From contig CALASU010000080.1 of the NCBI GenBank assembly GCA_937888765.1, positions 1 through 6,957 on the forward strand: 6,957 nt of DNA, written 5' to 3'. Source of the DNA: an uncultured Clostridia bacterium (GTDB lineage Bacteria > Bacillota > Clostridia > Lachnospirales > Anaerotignaceae). The notes below the pieces were generated by a model, which was not told the DNA's origin, did not search any database, and worked only from the letters and a program-made list of their open reading frames with translations. This document shows positions 1 to 5,100 of the stretch, one piece after another. Each line of letters begins with the position of its first letter. Position 1 is the stretch's first letter. Both the position numbers and the translations under genes were made by a program.

Positions 1-1
1 A

Positions 2-676
2 GAAGATATGAAATTAGGAGACACTACATTTGCAGTAGGAGCTCCTCTTGGAGACACTTATAGCGGAACAGTAACAAAAGGAATACTTTCAGGAAAAGAT
101 AGACTAGTAGCAGTAAGTTTTTCCGGAACTACATCAGACTACTATATGAAAGTACTTCAAACAGATACAGCACTAAATCCAGGCAATAGTGGAGGACCAC
201 TATGCAATGTAAATGGTGAAGTGATTGGAGTAAATTCTCTTAAATTAACAGAAGAAAAAACAAGCGCAACTACTAGTTATAGCGTTGAAGGAATGGGCTT
301 TGCCATTCCAATCGAAGATGCATTATATTACGCAGAGATGATAGAAAAGGGAGAAGCGGTAAAAAGACCATACATAGGAATAAGTATGCTTGATATAACA
401 GATAGTTATTATTTGTGGCAATCAGGGATAAAACTACCTGAAGGAGTAAATAATGGTGTAGCCATACTAGAAGTAGTATCTTCATCTCCAGCTGAAAAAG
501 CAGGATTAAAAAGTGGGGATATAGTTATAAAATTAGAAAATGAAGAAATATCTTCAGTAGCTAAGCTTCGATATGAACTATACAAATATAACCCTGGAGA
601 TAAAATAAATATAACGTACAACAGAAATGGAAAAGAATACCGATTTGCAGGAAATTCAGTCCGTAAGTATCCGTGA
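2..676 (+). CDS. HtrA/DegP-like trypsin-fold serine protease with PDZ domain, 3' part only, 3' end altered
   Basis: The reading frame is already open at the window edge (two codons precede the Met at 8), so that Met is internal and the gene begins upstream. Counting from it, the GNSGGPL motif at residues 59-65 supplies the catalytic Ser61. The following strands (EVIGVNS, and GMGFAIPI at about 95-102) are the usual end of the HtrA protease domain. The His and Asp of the triad would lie before the window. A single PDZ domain follows at about 120-213, with the YIGI carboxylate-binding loop, SPAEKAGLKSGD and a terminal NITYNRNGK strand. HtrA proteins are envelope quality-control proteases, usually membrane-anchored and extracytoplasmic in Bacillota. 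The last 8 or so residues (AGNSVRKYP) do not look like a PDZ end and come from DNA of a different composition, so the native C-terminus is probably lost. GC is about 37%, and ATA, AGA and CTA codons are frequent, unlike the rest of the window. Confidence 0.88.
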   Translation, partial: EDMKLGDTTFAVGAPLGDTYSGTVTKGILSGKDRLVAVSFSGTTSDYYMKVLQTDTALNPGNSGGPLCNVNGEVIGVNSLKLTEEKTSATTSYSVEGMGFAIPIEDALYYAEMIEKGEAVKRPYIGISMLDITDSYYLWQSGIKLPEGVNNGVAILEVVSSSPAEKAGLKSGDIVIKLENEEISSVAKLRYELYKYNPGDKINITYNRNGKEYRFAGNSVRKYP

Positions 677-935
677 GTACTTTACAGGATGGGGTGAATT
701 TGCAAGAGATGGCGTTGATGATTTTCTGGCGGCGGCATTGCCGGAAGATATGGATGCGGAAGATGTGGATGCTGTAAGAGAAGTCCTTGACGGTAAACTG
801 ACGGAAGAGGAAGTAGAGGCCATTCTGGAACAGATTGAAGACGATTACATCTGTCAGTTTCAAGCGGATATTACCACAGTTGTAAATATGCAGGACGGAA
901 CCATAGAAAAGAAGTACAGCTTTGAAGCGGATTAA
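627..935 (+). CDS. Acidic protein of unknown function, 5'-truncated C-terminal fragment
   Basis: I do not recognise this protein. The frame runs to TAA at 933-935 and uses codons like the downstream genes (CTG, GCG, CAG, GAA), so it is genuine coding sequence. Its first available ATG at 627 lies inside the HtrA reading frame, has no ribosome site, and belongs to the AT-rich DNA. The real beginning of this gene has therefore been replaced. The native part probably starts at about residue 5-9 (DLQEIQSV). The visible protein is strongly acidic, with a helical Asp/Glu-rich centre (LPEDMDAEDVDAVREV, then LTEEEVEAILEQIEDD) and a beta-like end (ADITTVVNMQDGTIEKKYSF). No signal peptide or membrane segment can be seen, but the N-terminus is missing. 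The stalk-domain gene starts 21 bp downstream with no terminator between them, so the two were probably co-transcribed and may have been paired envelope proteins. That last point is only inferred. Confidence 0.55.
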   Translation: MEKNTDLQEIQSVSIREYFTGWGEFARDGVDDFLAAALPEDMDAEDVDAVREVLDGKLTEEEVEAILEQIEDDYICQFQADITTVVNMQDGTIEKKYSFEAD

Positions 936-943
936 CAGAAAAC

Positions 944-950
944 AGGGGGT
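944..950 (+). promoter_or_regulatory. Ribosome binding site of the stalk-domain gene
   Basis: AGGGGGT lies 6 nt before the ATG at 957. This supports that start, and the signal peptide begins immediately at it. No promoter is visible in the 21-bp gap, which suggests transcription comes from upstream. Confidence 0.6.
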
Positions 951-956
951 GCTTTT

Positions 957-1799
957 ATGAAGAAATGGAAAAAGGTACTGGCAGGATTCATGACAGCGGC
1001 AATGCTTTGTGCAATGCCTGCGGCGGCTTCTGCGGCAAACGATATTACTGTATATGTAGATGGTCAGGAGCTGGCTTTCGATCAGCCGCCTGTGGTACAG
1101 AACGGCAGAACGCTGGTGCCTATGCGTGCGATTTTTGAAGCATTGGGCGCAGAAATCGAATGGTATGGCGCAGAAAAAAGAGTCAATGCTTTCTGGGGCA
1201 TCAACAGTCTGGATCTTTGGATTGGCAGCTGTGAGATCCAGATGGGAGATGGTTCCCTGCTGACCATTGATGTACCTGCACAGGTGGTAAACGGCAGAAC
1301 ACTGGTGCCTCTGCGTGCGGTATCGCAGTGCATGGGTGCGGAAGTGCTGTGGGATGGTGCGACAAAGACCATCAATATTAACCATTTGCCCGTAGCAGAG
1401 TACTATCAGAATGATCTCTTCGGCTATACCTTTGATGTACCAGAAGGATTCTTTTTTGCAGACGAATATGTAGATGGCAGTGGTGCATGGTTTCAGCATG
1501 AAACAGATCCTGTTTATGTGTATGTTACGGCAGAAACCCTTACAGGGCCTGAAGGCAGAAATATCGCTGCGCTGGAAAGCGATTATCTTGAGAGCTATGG
1601 CGAGAGCATCACATATACAATGATCGTTGATGCGTATTCTATGGAAGTGCTGTGTAACAATGACGGCCGATATGAATTTTCCTTTGTGCATCTGTATGAT
1701 GGCGTAGAAACAAAGGTGGTTGTAAATATGTCTGAAGAGATGTATCAGAAGTATGGAGAAAAACTGGATGAAATCCATAGCTGTCTGGCGTTTGGCTGA
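957..1799 (+). CDS. Secreted stalk-domain protein (copper amine oxidase-like N-terminal domain)
   Basis: The protein has 280 aa. Residues 1-26 form a Sec signal peptide: basic KKWKK, a hydrophobic core, and a likely signal peptidase I site after ASA at 24-26. Residues about 29-142 are the 'stalk' or copper-amine-oxidase-like N-terminal domain, in two repeats. NGRTLVP occurs at 49-55 and again at 112-118, each followed by an Ala-rich helix, then GAEIEW (64-69) or GAEVLW (127-132), then a short strand. In this family the domain is a structural, often wall-associated module; it does not show that copper oxidation takes place. Residues about 143-280 form a second region (YTFDVPEGF near the start, KVVVNMSEEMYQKYGEKLDEI near the end) that I cannot assign; it resembles small beta-rich lipoprotein or PsbP-like folds only in general pattern. 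No LPXTG, SLH or other anchor is seen, so it may be released or held by a partner. The start is fixed by AGGGGGT 6 nt upstream. Confidence 0.88.
   Translation: MKKWKKVLAGFMTAAMLCAMPAAASAANDITVYVDGQELAFDQPPVVQNGRTLVPMRAIFEALGAEIEWYGAEKRVNAFWGINSLDLWIGSCEIQMGDGSLLTIDVPAQVVNGRTLVPLRAVSQCMGAEVLWDGATKTININHLPVAEYYQNDLFGYTFDVPEGFFFADEYVDGSGAWFQHETDPVYVYVTAETLTGPEGRNIAALESDYLESYGESITYTMIVDAYSMEVLCNNDGRYEFSFVHLYDGVETKVVVNMSEEMYQKYGEKLDEIHSCLAFG
1101..1319 (+). repeat. Near-identical direct repeat copies inside the stalk-domain gene
   Basis: Two 30-base copies, at 1101-1130 and 1290-1319, differ at only 2 positions and lie 189 bp (63 codons) apart. They encode NGRTLVP followed by M/L-R-A in each stalk repeat. 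The span given covers both copies and the sequence between them. Confidence 0.8.
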
Positions 1800-1838
1800 T
1801 AAAGAAAAATATTTAAAAATGTAATAGAATAATTTTGC

Positions 1839-1865
1839 GGGATGGTTGTATCTGACGGCCATCCC
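1839..1865 (+). terminator. Stem-loop after the stalk-domain gene, possible weak terminator
   Basis: GGGATGG at 1839-1845 pairs perfectly with CCATCCC at 1859-1865 across a 13-nt loop, 40 bp after the stalk stop codon. It is followed by TTGCCATTTTC, not by a clean T-run, and the left flank AATAATTTTGC would be an A/T-rich tail for transcription from the other strand. It probably attenuates or ends the upstream transcript, but a classic intrinsic terminator is not proven. Its right arm abuts the -35 box of the esterase promoter. Confidence 0.45.
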
Positions 1866-1894
1866 TTGCCATTTTCTGCCCCGTGTGATATATT
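1866..1894 (+). promoter_or_regulatory. Predicted vegetative-sigma extended -10 promoter of the esterase gene
   Basis: TTGCCA at 1866-1871 matches the -35 consensus at 5 of 6 bases. A 17-base spacer leads to TATATT at 1889-1894, also 5 of 6. TG at 1886-1887, one base before the hexamer, makes it an extended -10. Transcription would start at about 1900-1903, roughly 50 nt before the esterase ATG, just ahead of the inverted repeat at 1907-1932. Confidence 0.6.
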
Positions 1895-1906
1895 TATGAA
1901 ATAAAA

Positions 1907-1932
1907 TTCTTTCCCGAAACATTGGGAAAGAA
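1907..1932. promoter_or_regulatory. Perfect 9-bp inverted repeat between promoter and ribosome site (candidate operator or 5'UTR hairpin)
   Basis: TTCTTTCCC at 1907-1915 is the exact reverse complement of GGGAAAGAA at 1924-1932, with the 8-base loop GAAACATT between them. It sits immediately after the predicted transcription start and ends 6 bases before the GGAG ribosome site at 1939-1942. A repressor bound here, or an RNA hairpin next to the ribosome site, could control the esterase gene. The position is seen in the sequence; the function is inferred. Confidence 0.5.
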
Positions 1933-1950
1933 GAGATTGGAGAGAAGAAA

Positions 1951-2715
1951 ATGGTTGAACGTTTTGCAGTAACAGTTCCTGTATCGGGGGGATACGAGGA
2001 ACGATTTGTTTATATTTATTTGCCGGGTTCTTATTTCCGCCAGCCGGAAAGAAGATACCCAGTTCTTTATATGTTTGATGGACATAATGTATTCTTTGAT
2101 GAGGATGCAACCTATGGGAAAAGCTGGGGCATGGGACGCTATATGAACCGTGCACATATCCAGATGATTGTTGTTGCAGTGGAATGCAGTCATGATCCCG
2201 ATCATGGCAGACTGAAAGAGTATTCTCCTTTTACGTTCCGCAGTCCAGATGTGGGAGAGATTGTCGGAAGCGGAAAAAAGACGATGGATTGGTTTGCATA
2301 TGAGCTGAAGTCTGCTATTGATGAAAATTTCCGCACTTTGTCCGACAGAGAGAATACTTTTATTGCCGGCAGTTCTATGGGTGGATTGATGAGCCTGTAC
2401 GCACTGATGCAGTATAATCACATTTATTCCAGAGCGGCGGCATTGTCCCCCTCTCTCTGGACAGATCCCAGAAAGGTAAAAGCTATGATCAATAAGGCAA
2501 ATCTTGATCCGCATACCATTCTGTATATGGATTATGGCTCCAATGAATTCGGTAATCACAGAAATATGCGCCGCATGTATGGGGAAATTTCCTCTCTGCT
2601 GATGCAGAAGGGAGTTATGCTGGACAGCCGTATTGTGCCGTATGGGGAACATTGTGAAGCCAGCTGGGAGCGTCAGATCCCTGTTTTTATGAAAACATTG
2701 TTATATAAAGGATAA
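1951..2715 (+). CDS. Alpha/beta-hydrolase of the putative esterase family (Esterase D/Fes-like)
   Basis: The protein has 254 aa, a usual length for a compact intracellular esterase. YPVLYMFDGHNVFFDE (36-51) is the strand and oxyanion-side loop typical of this family. The nucleophile elbow AGSSMGG (139-145) fits GxSxG with Ser142 as nucleophile. LYMDYGSNE (191-199) probably carries the acid, Asp194. GEHCEASWE (232-240) carries the catalytic His234 followed by the family's H-xxx-SW element. The family hydrolyses ester bonds in acyl-sugar, feruloyl, S-formylglutathione or siderophore (trilactone) substrates; the sequence does not say which. With no signal peptide or membrane segment, it should be cytoplasmic, so its substrate is probably imported or made internally. 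The start is set by GGAG at 1939-1942, 8 nt from the ATG. It has its own promoter at 1866-1894, with an inverted repeat in the leader, and no terminator follows, so readthrough into the ATP-grasp gene is possible. Confidence 0.85.
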   Translation: MVERFAVTVPVSGGYEERFVYIYLPGSYFRQPERRYPVLYMFDGHNVFFDEDATYGKSWGMGRYMNRAHIQMIVVAVECSHDPDHGRLKEYSPFTFRSPDVGEIVGSGKKTMDWFAYELKSAIDENFRTLSDRENTFIAGSSMGGLMSLYALMQYNHIYSRAAALSPSLWTDPRKVKAMINKANLDPHTILYMDYGSNEFGNHRNMRRMYGEISSLLMQKGVMLDSRIVPYGEHCEASWERQIPVFMKTLLYKG

Positions 2716-2780
2716 AAAATAAAAAGAAAATAAGAATAAGAAAAACAAAAGCAAAAGAATAAAAAAGGAAAAAGGAAATA
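2709..2780. other. A-rich, nearly all-purine spacer before the ATP-grasp gene
   Basis: From the last codons of the esterase gene to about 2780 the + strand is almost entirely A and G, with only a few T and C. There is no stem-loop or T-run for + strand termination. In RNA it would be single-stranded and unstructured. It may serve as an A-rich leader that helps ribosome loading, or as an upstream promoter element; neither is demonstrated. I see no convincing -35/-10 pair in it. Confidence 0.5.
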
Positions 2781-2796
2781 CTTTATACAAAGAAAT

Positions 2797-2801
2797 GGAG
2801 G
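2797..2801 (+). promoter_or_regulatory. Ribosome binding site of the ATP-grasp gene
   Basis: GGAGG lies 10 nt before the ATG at 2812 and supports that start. The beta-strand of the N-terminal domain (KNFVFISPN) begins directly after it. Confidence 0.6.
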
Positions 2802-2811
2802 CGTCCTGATT

Positions 2812-4005
2812 ATGAAAAATTTTGTATTTATTTCTCCAAACTTCCCCACAAACTACTGGAAATTCTGTAAGGAACTGAAGGATAATGGTTTGAATGTACT
2901 GGGGATCGGCGACCAGCCCTATGATGAACTGAGTGCAGAACTGAAAAACAGCCTGAACGAATACTATAAGGTAAGCAGTCTGGAAAATTACGATGAAGTT
3001 TACCGTGCAGTGGCTTTCTTCATCTTTAAACACGGTCGTATCGACTGGCTGGAATCCAACAACGAATACTGGCTGGAAAGAGATGCAAAGCTGCGTACAG
3101 ACTTCCATATCACATCCGGTTTCCAGAATGAGGATATTCCTCGCATCAAGTACAAATCCAAAATGAAAGAATTCTACAAAAAAGCAGGTCTGTCCGTTGC
3201 ACGCTACTATCTGGTAGAAGATCTGGAAGGCTGCAGAAAATTTGTTGAAGAAGTAGGCTATCCTGTTGTAGCAAAACCCGACAACGGCGTAGGTGCATCC
3301 CATAACTTTAAAATCACAAATGATGCAGAGCTGGAAAGCTTCTATGGTCAGCAACACGAAGGCGTGACCTATATTATGGAAGAATTCGTAAAAGGGCAGG
3401 TTTGCTCTTATGATGCCATTATTGATGCCAACGGAGAACCCATGTTTGAAACAGGCAATGTAACACCTGCGTCCATTATGGATACCGTAAATAATCTGGA
3501 TCATTCTATTTTCTATATTCTGAAAGATCTGCCCGAAGAAACACGCAAAGCAGGCCGTGATACAGTAAAGGCTTTTGGTGTAAAGAGCAGATTTGTGCAT
3601 TTTGAATTTTTCCGTCTGATGGAAGATCAGGACGGTCTGGGCAAAAAAGGCGATATCATGGCACTGGAAGTAAATATGCGTCCCAGCGGCGGCTTCTCCC
3701 CCGATATGATGAACTTTGCAAACAGCACAGACGTATATAAAATCTGGGCAGATATGATTGCTTTCAATGCATCCACAAAACCTGTCGGAGAACACGCTTT
3801 CTGTGGCTTTGCAGGTTTGCGTGACGGCAGACCTCTGGCTATGAGCCATGAGGATATTATGGAAAAATACGGTGCACAGATGAAAATGGTAGCGCGTATT
3901 CCTGATGCACTTTCCGGTGCTATGGGCAACCAGATGTATCTGGCAAACTTCCCGACAGAAGAAGAACTCAATACATTCTTTGCTGATGTAACAAGAGAAA
4001 ACTGA
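2812..4005 (+). CDS. ATP-grasp domain carboxylate-amine/thiol ligase-like protein, substrate unknown
   Basis: The protein has 397 aa and is soluble. Residues about 1-105 form a Rossmann-like preATP-grasp domain (NFVFISPNFP at 3-12, NVLGIGD at 28-34). The ATP-grasp fold follows. GYPVVAKPDNGVGAS (149-163) holds the ATP-binding Lys155 and the flexible glycine loop. YIMEEFVKG (187-195) gives the hinge that contacts adenine. FVHFEFFR (261-268) and MALEVNMRPSGG (283-294) give the Mg-ATP ligands, probably Glu286 and Asn288, with Arg290 near the phosphates. Family members activate a carboxylate as an acyl-phosphate and join it to an amine or thiol; known relatives include dipeptide ligases and subunits resembling carbamoyl-phosphate synthase or BtrJ-type ligases. 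Nothing in the sequence fixes the substrate, and no carrier protein or partner synthetase is adjacent. It lies 96 bp after the esterase gene and is closed by a strong terminator, so it is last in its transcript. Confidence 0.88.
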   Translation: MKNFVFISPNFPTNYWKFCKELKDNGLNVLGIGDQPYDELSAELKNSLNEYYKVSSLENYDEVYRAVAFFIFKHGRIDWLESNNEYWLERDAKLRTDFHITSGFQNEDIPRIKYKSKMKEFYKKAGLSVARYYLVEDLEGCRKFVEEVGYPVVAKPDNGVGASHNFKITNDAELESFYGQQHEGVTYIMEEFVKGQVCSYDAIIDANGEPMFETGNVTPASIMDTVNNLDHSIFYILKDLPEETRKAGRDTVKAFGVKSRFVHFEFFRLMEDQDGLGKKGDIMALEVNMRPSGGFSPDMMNFANSTDVYKIWADMIAFNASTKPVGEHAFCGFAGLRDGRPLAMSHEDIMEKYGAQMKMVARIPDALSGAMGNQMYLANFPTEEELNTFFADVTREN

Positions 4006-4014
4006 TTGATACAT

Positions 4015-4048
4015 AAGAGAGAGATTCTATTAGGATCTCTCTTTTTTT
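4015..4048 (+). terminator. Rho-independent terminator after the ATP-grasp gene
   Basis: AGAGAGAT at 4018-4025 pairs with ATCTCTCT at 4035-4042. The stem extends inward by T-G and C-G pairs to a 5-nt TATTA loop, and can extend outward through A-T pairs into the T-run. Seven T follow at 4042-4048. It lies 10 bases after the stop codon and separates the esterase/ATP-grasp unit from the GNAT unit. Confidence 0.88.
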
Positions 4049-4065
4049 GTTTCTTTTTGTGAGAA

Positions 4066-4085
4066 TTCTAAAATCTTTTTTAGAA
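4066..4085. repeat. Perfect 8-bp inverted repeat in the GNAT upstream region
   Basis: TTCTAAAA at 4066-4073 is the reverse complement of TTTTAGAA at 4078-4085, with the 4-base loop TCTT. It is followed by AACGGAGG and not by T residues, so it is not a second + strand terminator. It could be an operator for the GNAT/coiled-coil unit or a weak hairpin. Function is unknown. Confidence 0.45.
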
Positions 4086-4136
4086 AACGGAGGAATAGAT
4101 GAATTTTATTGAGGAACAAATAAGATTTTGGTAATA

Positions 4137-4145
4137 TGTTATAAA
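4137..4145 (+). promoter_or_regulatory. Possible extended -10 promoter for the GNAT/coiled-coil unit
   Basis: TGT followed by TATAAA gives an extended -10 with 5 of 6 consensus bases. No good -35 lies 17 bases upstream. A competing weaker pair is TTGAGG at 4109-4114 and TAATAT at 4132-4137, with a 17-base spacer. A promoter is expected here because a strong terminator lies just upstream, but the exact site is uncertain. Confidence 0.35.
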
Positions 4146-4206
4146 AAGATTGTTGTCGGATAGTATCTGTAAAAGCAAAATAAACATCGGAGCAGGAGAC
4201 CGCAAA

Positions 4207-4212
4207 AAGGAG
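4207..4212 (+). promoter_or_regulatory. Ribosome binding site that fixes the GNAT start at 4222
   Basis: AAGGAG lies 9 nt before the ATG at 4222. The frame is open further upstream to a TTG at 4150, but that codon has no ribosome site and the extra 24 residues do not resemble a GNAT N-terminus. Confidence 0.65.
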
Positions 4213-4221
4213 ATTTTATTT

Positions 4222-5100
4222 ATGGAAATAACCAGAATTACGGAACAGAATTATGATGCATTTCGAGAGATTCTGCCGTTTTGTCAGTACCCATTGCCGC
4301 CGTTTCTTTTTGGCTGTGTGTCACAGGGAATGGCGATTGGATCGGCGATGCTGGATGTAACAAAGGACGGATGCAGCCTGTCATGGTTATGGGTTGCGCC
4401 GGAACACAGACAACAGGGCGCGGGAGCGGCTTTATTAGACAGCATCTGTCAGTTTGCGGTAAACACGCTTTCGCTTCCGCTGACGCTGACATATCCTGCT
4501 GATGCACCGTGGGCAGATGTTCTGGAATATATGCTGGTATTGCGTGGATTTTCTGTGATGATGCATACATATCCGCAGTATCGGTTTACAAAGGAACAGC
4601 TGATGCGTACGCCGCTTCTGGCAAAGCTGGAAGAGAAGCCGAACCCTCGTGTGGTATCGCTTTCTCAGCTGAAGCATTTTCAGATGACGGAACTGATTGA
4701 AAGATGCAATCAGAAAAAGCAGTATTCCGTAGGACATGCGGATTTTGGCCATATCTGCAAAGAAAGAAGTATGGCACTTTTATCAGAGGGATATGTAAAG
4801 GGGATGACATTGATTCGCCCCTTGGATGAGAAAGGAAAGCTGTGTCTGGATCTGGTATATCTGGATGCAGAATATATGACAGGAGCGAATGCATTGTCAG
4901 CACTTGCCATGCTCAGACAGACGGCGCTAGCAGTATTCAGACATCCGGATGGATTCAGAGAACTTCGCTTTACCTGTATTGCAGACGTTGGGGTACGATT
5001 ATGCAGACAGCTGATGGGAGAACAGGAAGCGATTCCGCTTTCCTTCTGTCATGCCGCATTGCAGACGGATTGGTACCGCCAGAGGAGGGAAACGATATGA
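4222..5100 (+). CDS. GNAT-family N-acetyltransferase with a second, degenerate GNAT-like half
   Basis: The protein has 292 aa. Residues about 1-125 form an acetyl-CoA-dependent GNAT domain. CSLSWLWVAPEHRQQGAGAALL (51-72) is motif A, with R63-Q-Q-G66-A-G68 fitting the Q/R-x-x-G-x-G/A pyrophosphate-binding loop, followed by helix alpha3. PLTLTYPADA (86-95) and YMLVLRGFSVM (103-113) match the beta5 and alpha4 elements. Residues about 145-283 repeat the order strand-helix-strand-helix: KGMTLIRP at 193-200, LCLDLVYLD at 207-215, a helix at about 222-240, RELRFTCIAD at 246-255, then VRLCRQLMG. This half lacks the glycine loop, suggesting an inactive second GNAT domain that could bind substrate. The acceptor cannot be read from the sequence. 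The TGA stop overlaps the start of the coiled-coil gene (ATGA), implying translational coupling and a shared role, possibly with the coiled-coil protein as substrate or partner. Confidence 0.8.
   Translation: MEITRITEQNYDAFREILPFCQYPLPPFLFGCVSQGMAIGSAMLDVTKDGCSLSWLWVAPEHRQQGAGAALLDSICQFAVNTLSLPLTLTYPADAPWADVLEYMLVLRGFSVMMHTYPQYRFTKEQLMRTPLLAKLEEKPNPRVVSLSQLKHFQMTELIERCNQKKQYSVGHADFGHICKERSMALLSEGYVKGMTLIRPLDEKGKLCLDLVYLDAEYMTGANALSALAMLRQTALAVFRHPDGFRELRFTCIADVGVRLCRQLMGEQEAIPLSFCHAALQTDWYRQRRETI
5084..5088 (+). promoter_or_regulatory. Ribosome binding site of the coiled-coil gene, inside the GNAT gene
   Basis: GGAGG within AGAGGAGGGA lies 8 nt before the ATG at 5097. It is embedded in the last GNAT codons (RQRRE) and supports re-initiation on the overlapping ATGA. 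Confidence 0.75.

Noticed and set aside
8..10. ATG at 8 as the true start of the HtrA-like gene
   Set aside because: The frame continues open to the window edge, no ribosome site is visible, and starting here would leave a serine protease without its His and Asp.
561..1922. Long antisense open frame (453 codons) over the acidic-fragment and stalk-domain genes
   Set aside because: It spans several + strand features, including the junction and the promoter region. Its translation is rich in Cys, His, Ile and Phe without any domain, and it has no ribosome site. The + strand genes explain the sequence.
1894..2652. Antisense open frame over the esterase gene
   Set aside because: The + strand esterase has a complete catalytic triad pattern, a promoter and a ribosome site. 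The antisense translation shows no recognisable domain.
2701..4014. Long antisense open frame (437 codons) over the ATP-grasp gene
   Set aside because: It mirrors a gene with intact catalytic motifs. Its end is the reverse of the purine-rich tract, and its translation is Phe/Cys/His-rich noise.
4099..4134. Mini-ORF MNFIEEQIRFW as an annotated gene
   Set aside because: The ribosome site spacing is good, but 11 codons without conservation data or a mapped transcript are not enough. It is mentioned only as part of the intergenic observation.
4150..4221. Upstream TTG start giving the GNAT protein 24 extra residues
   Set aside because: There is no ribosome site before the TTG. The ATG at 4222 has AAGGAG at correct spacing, and the GNAT fold begins there.
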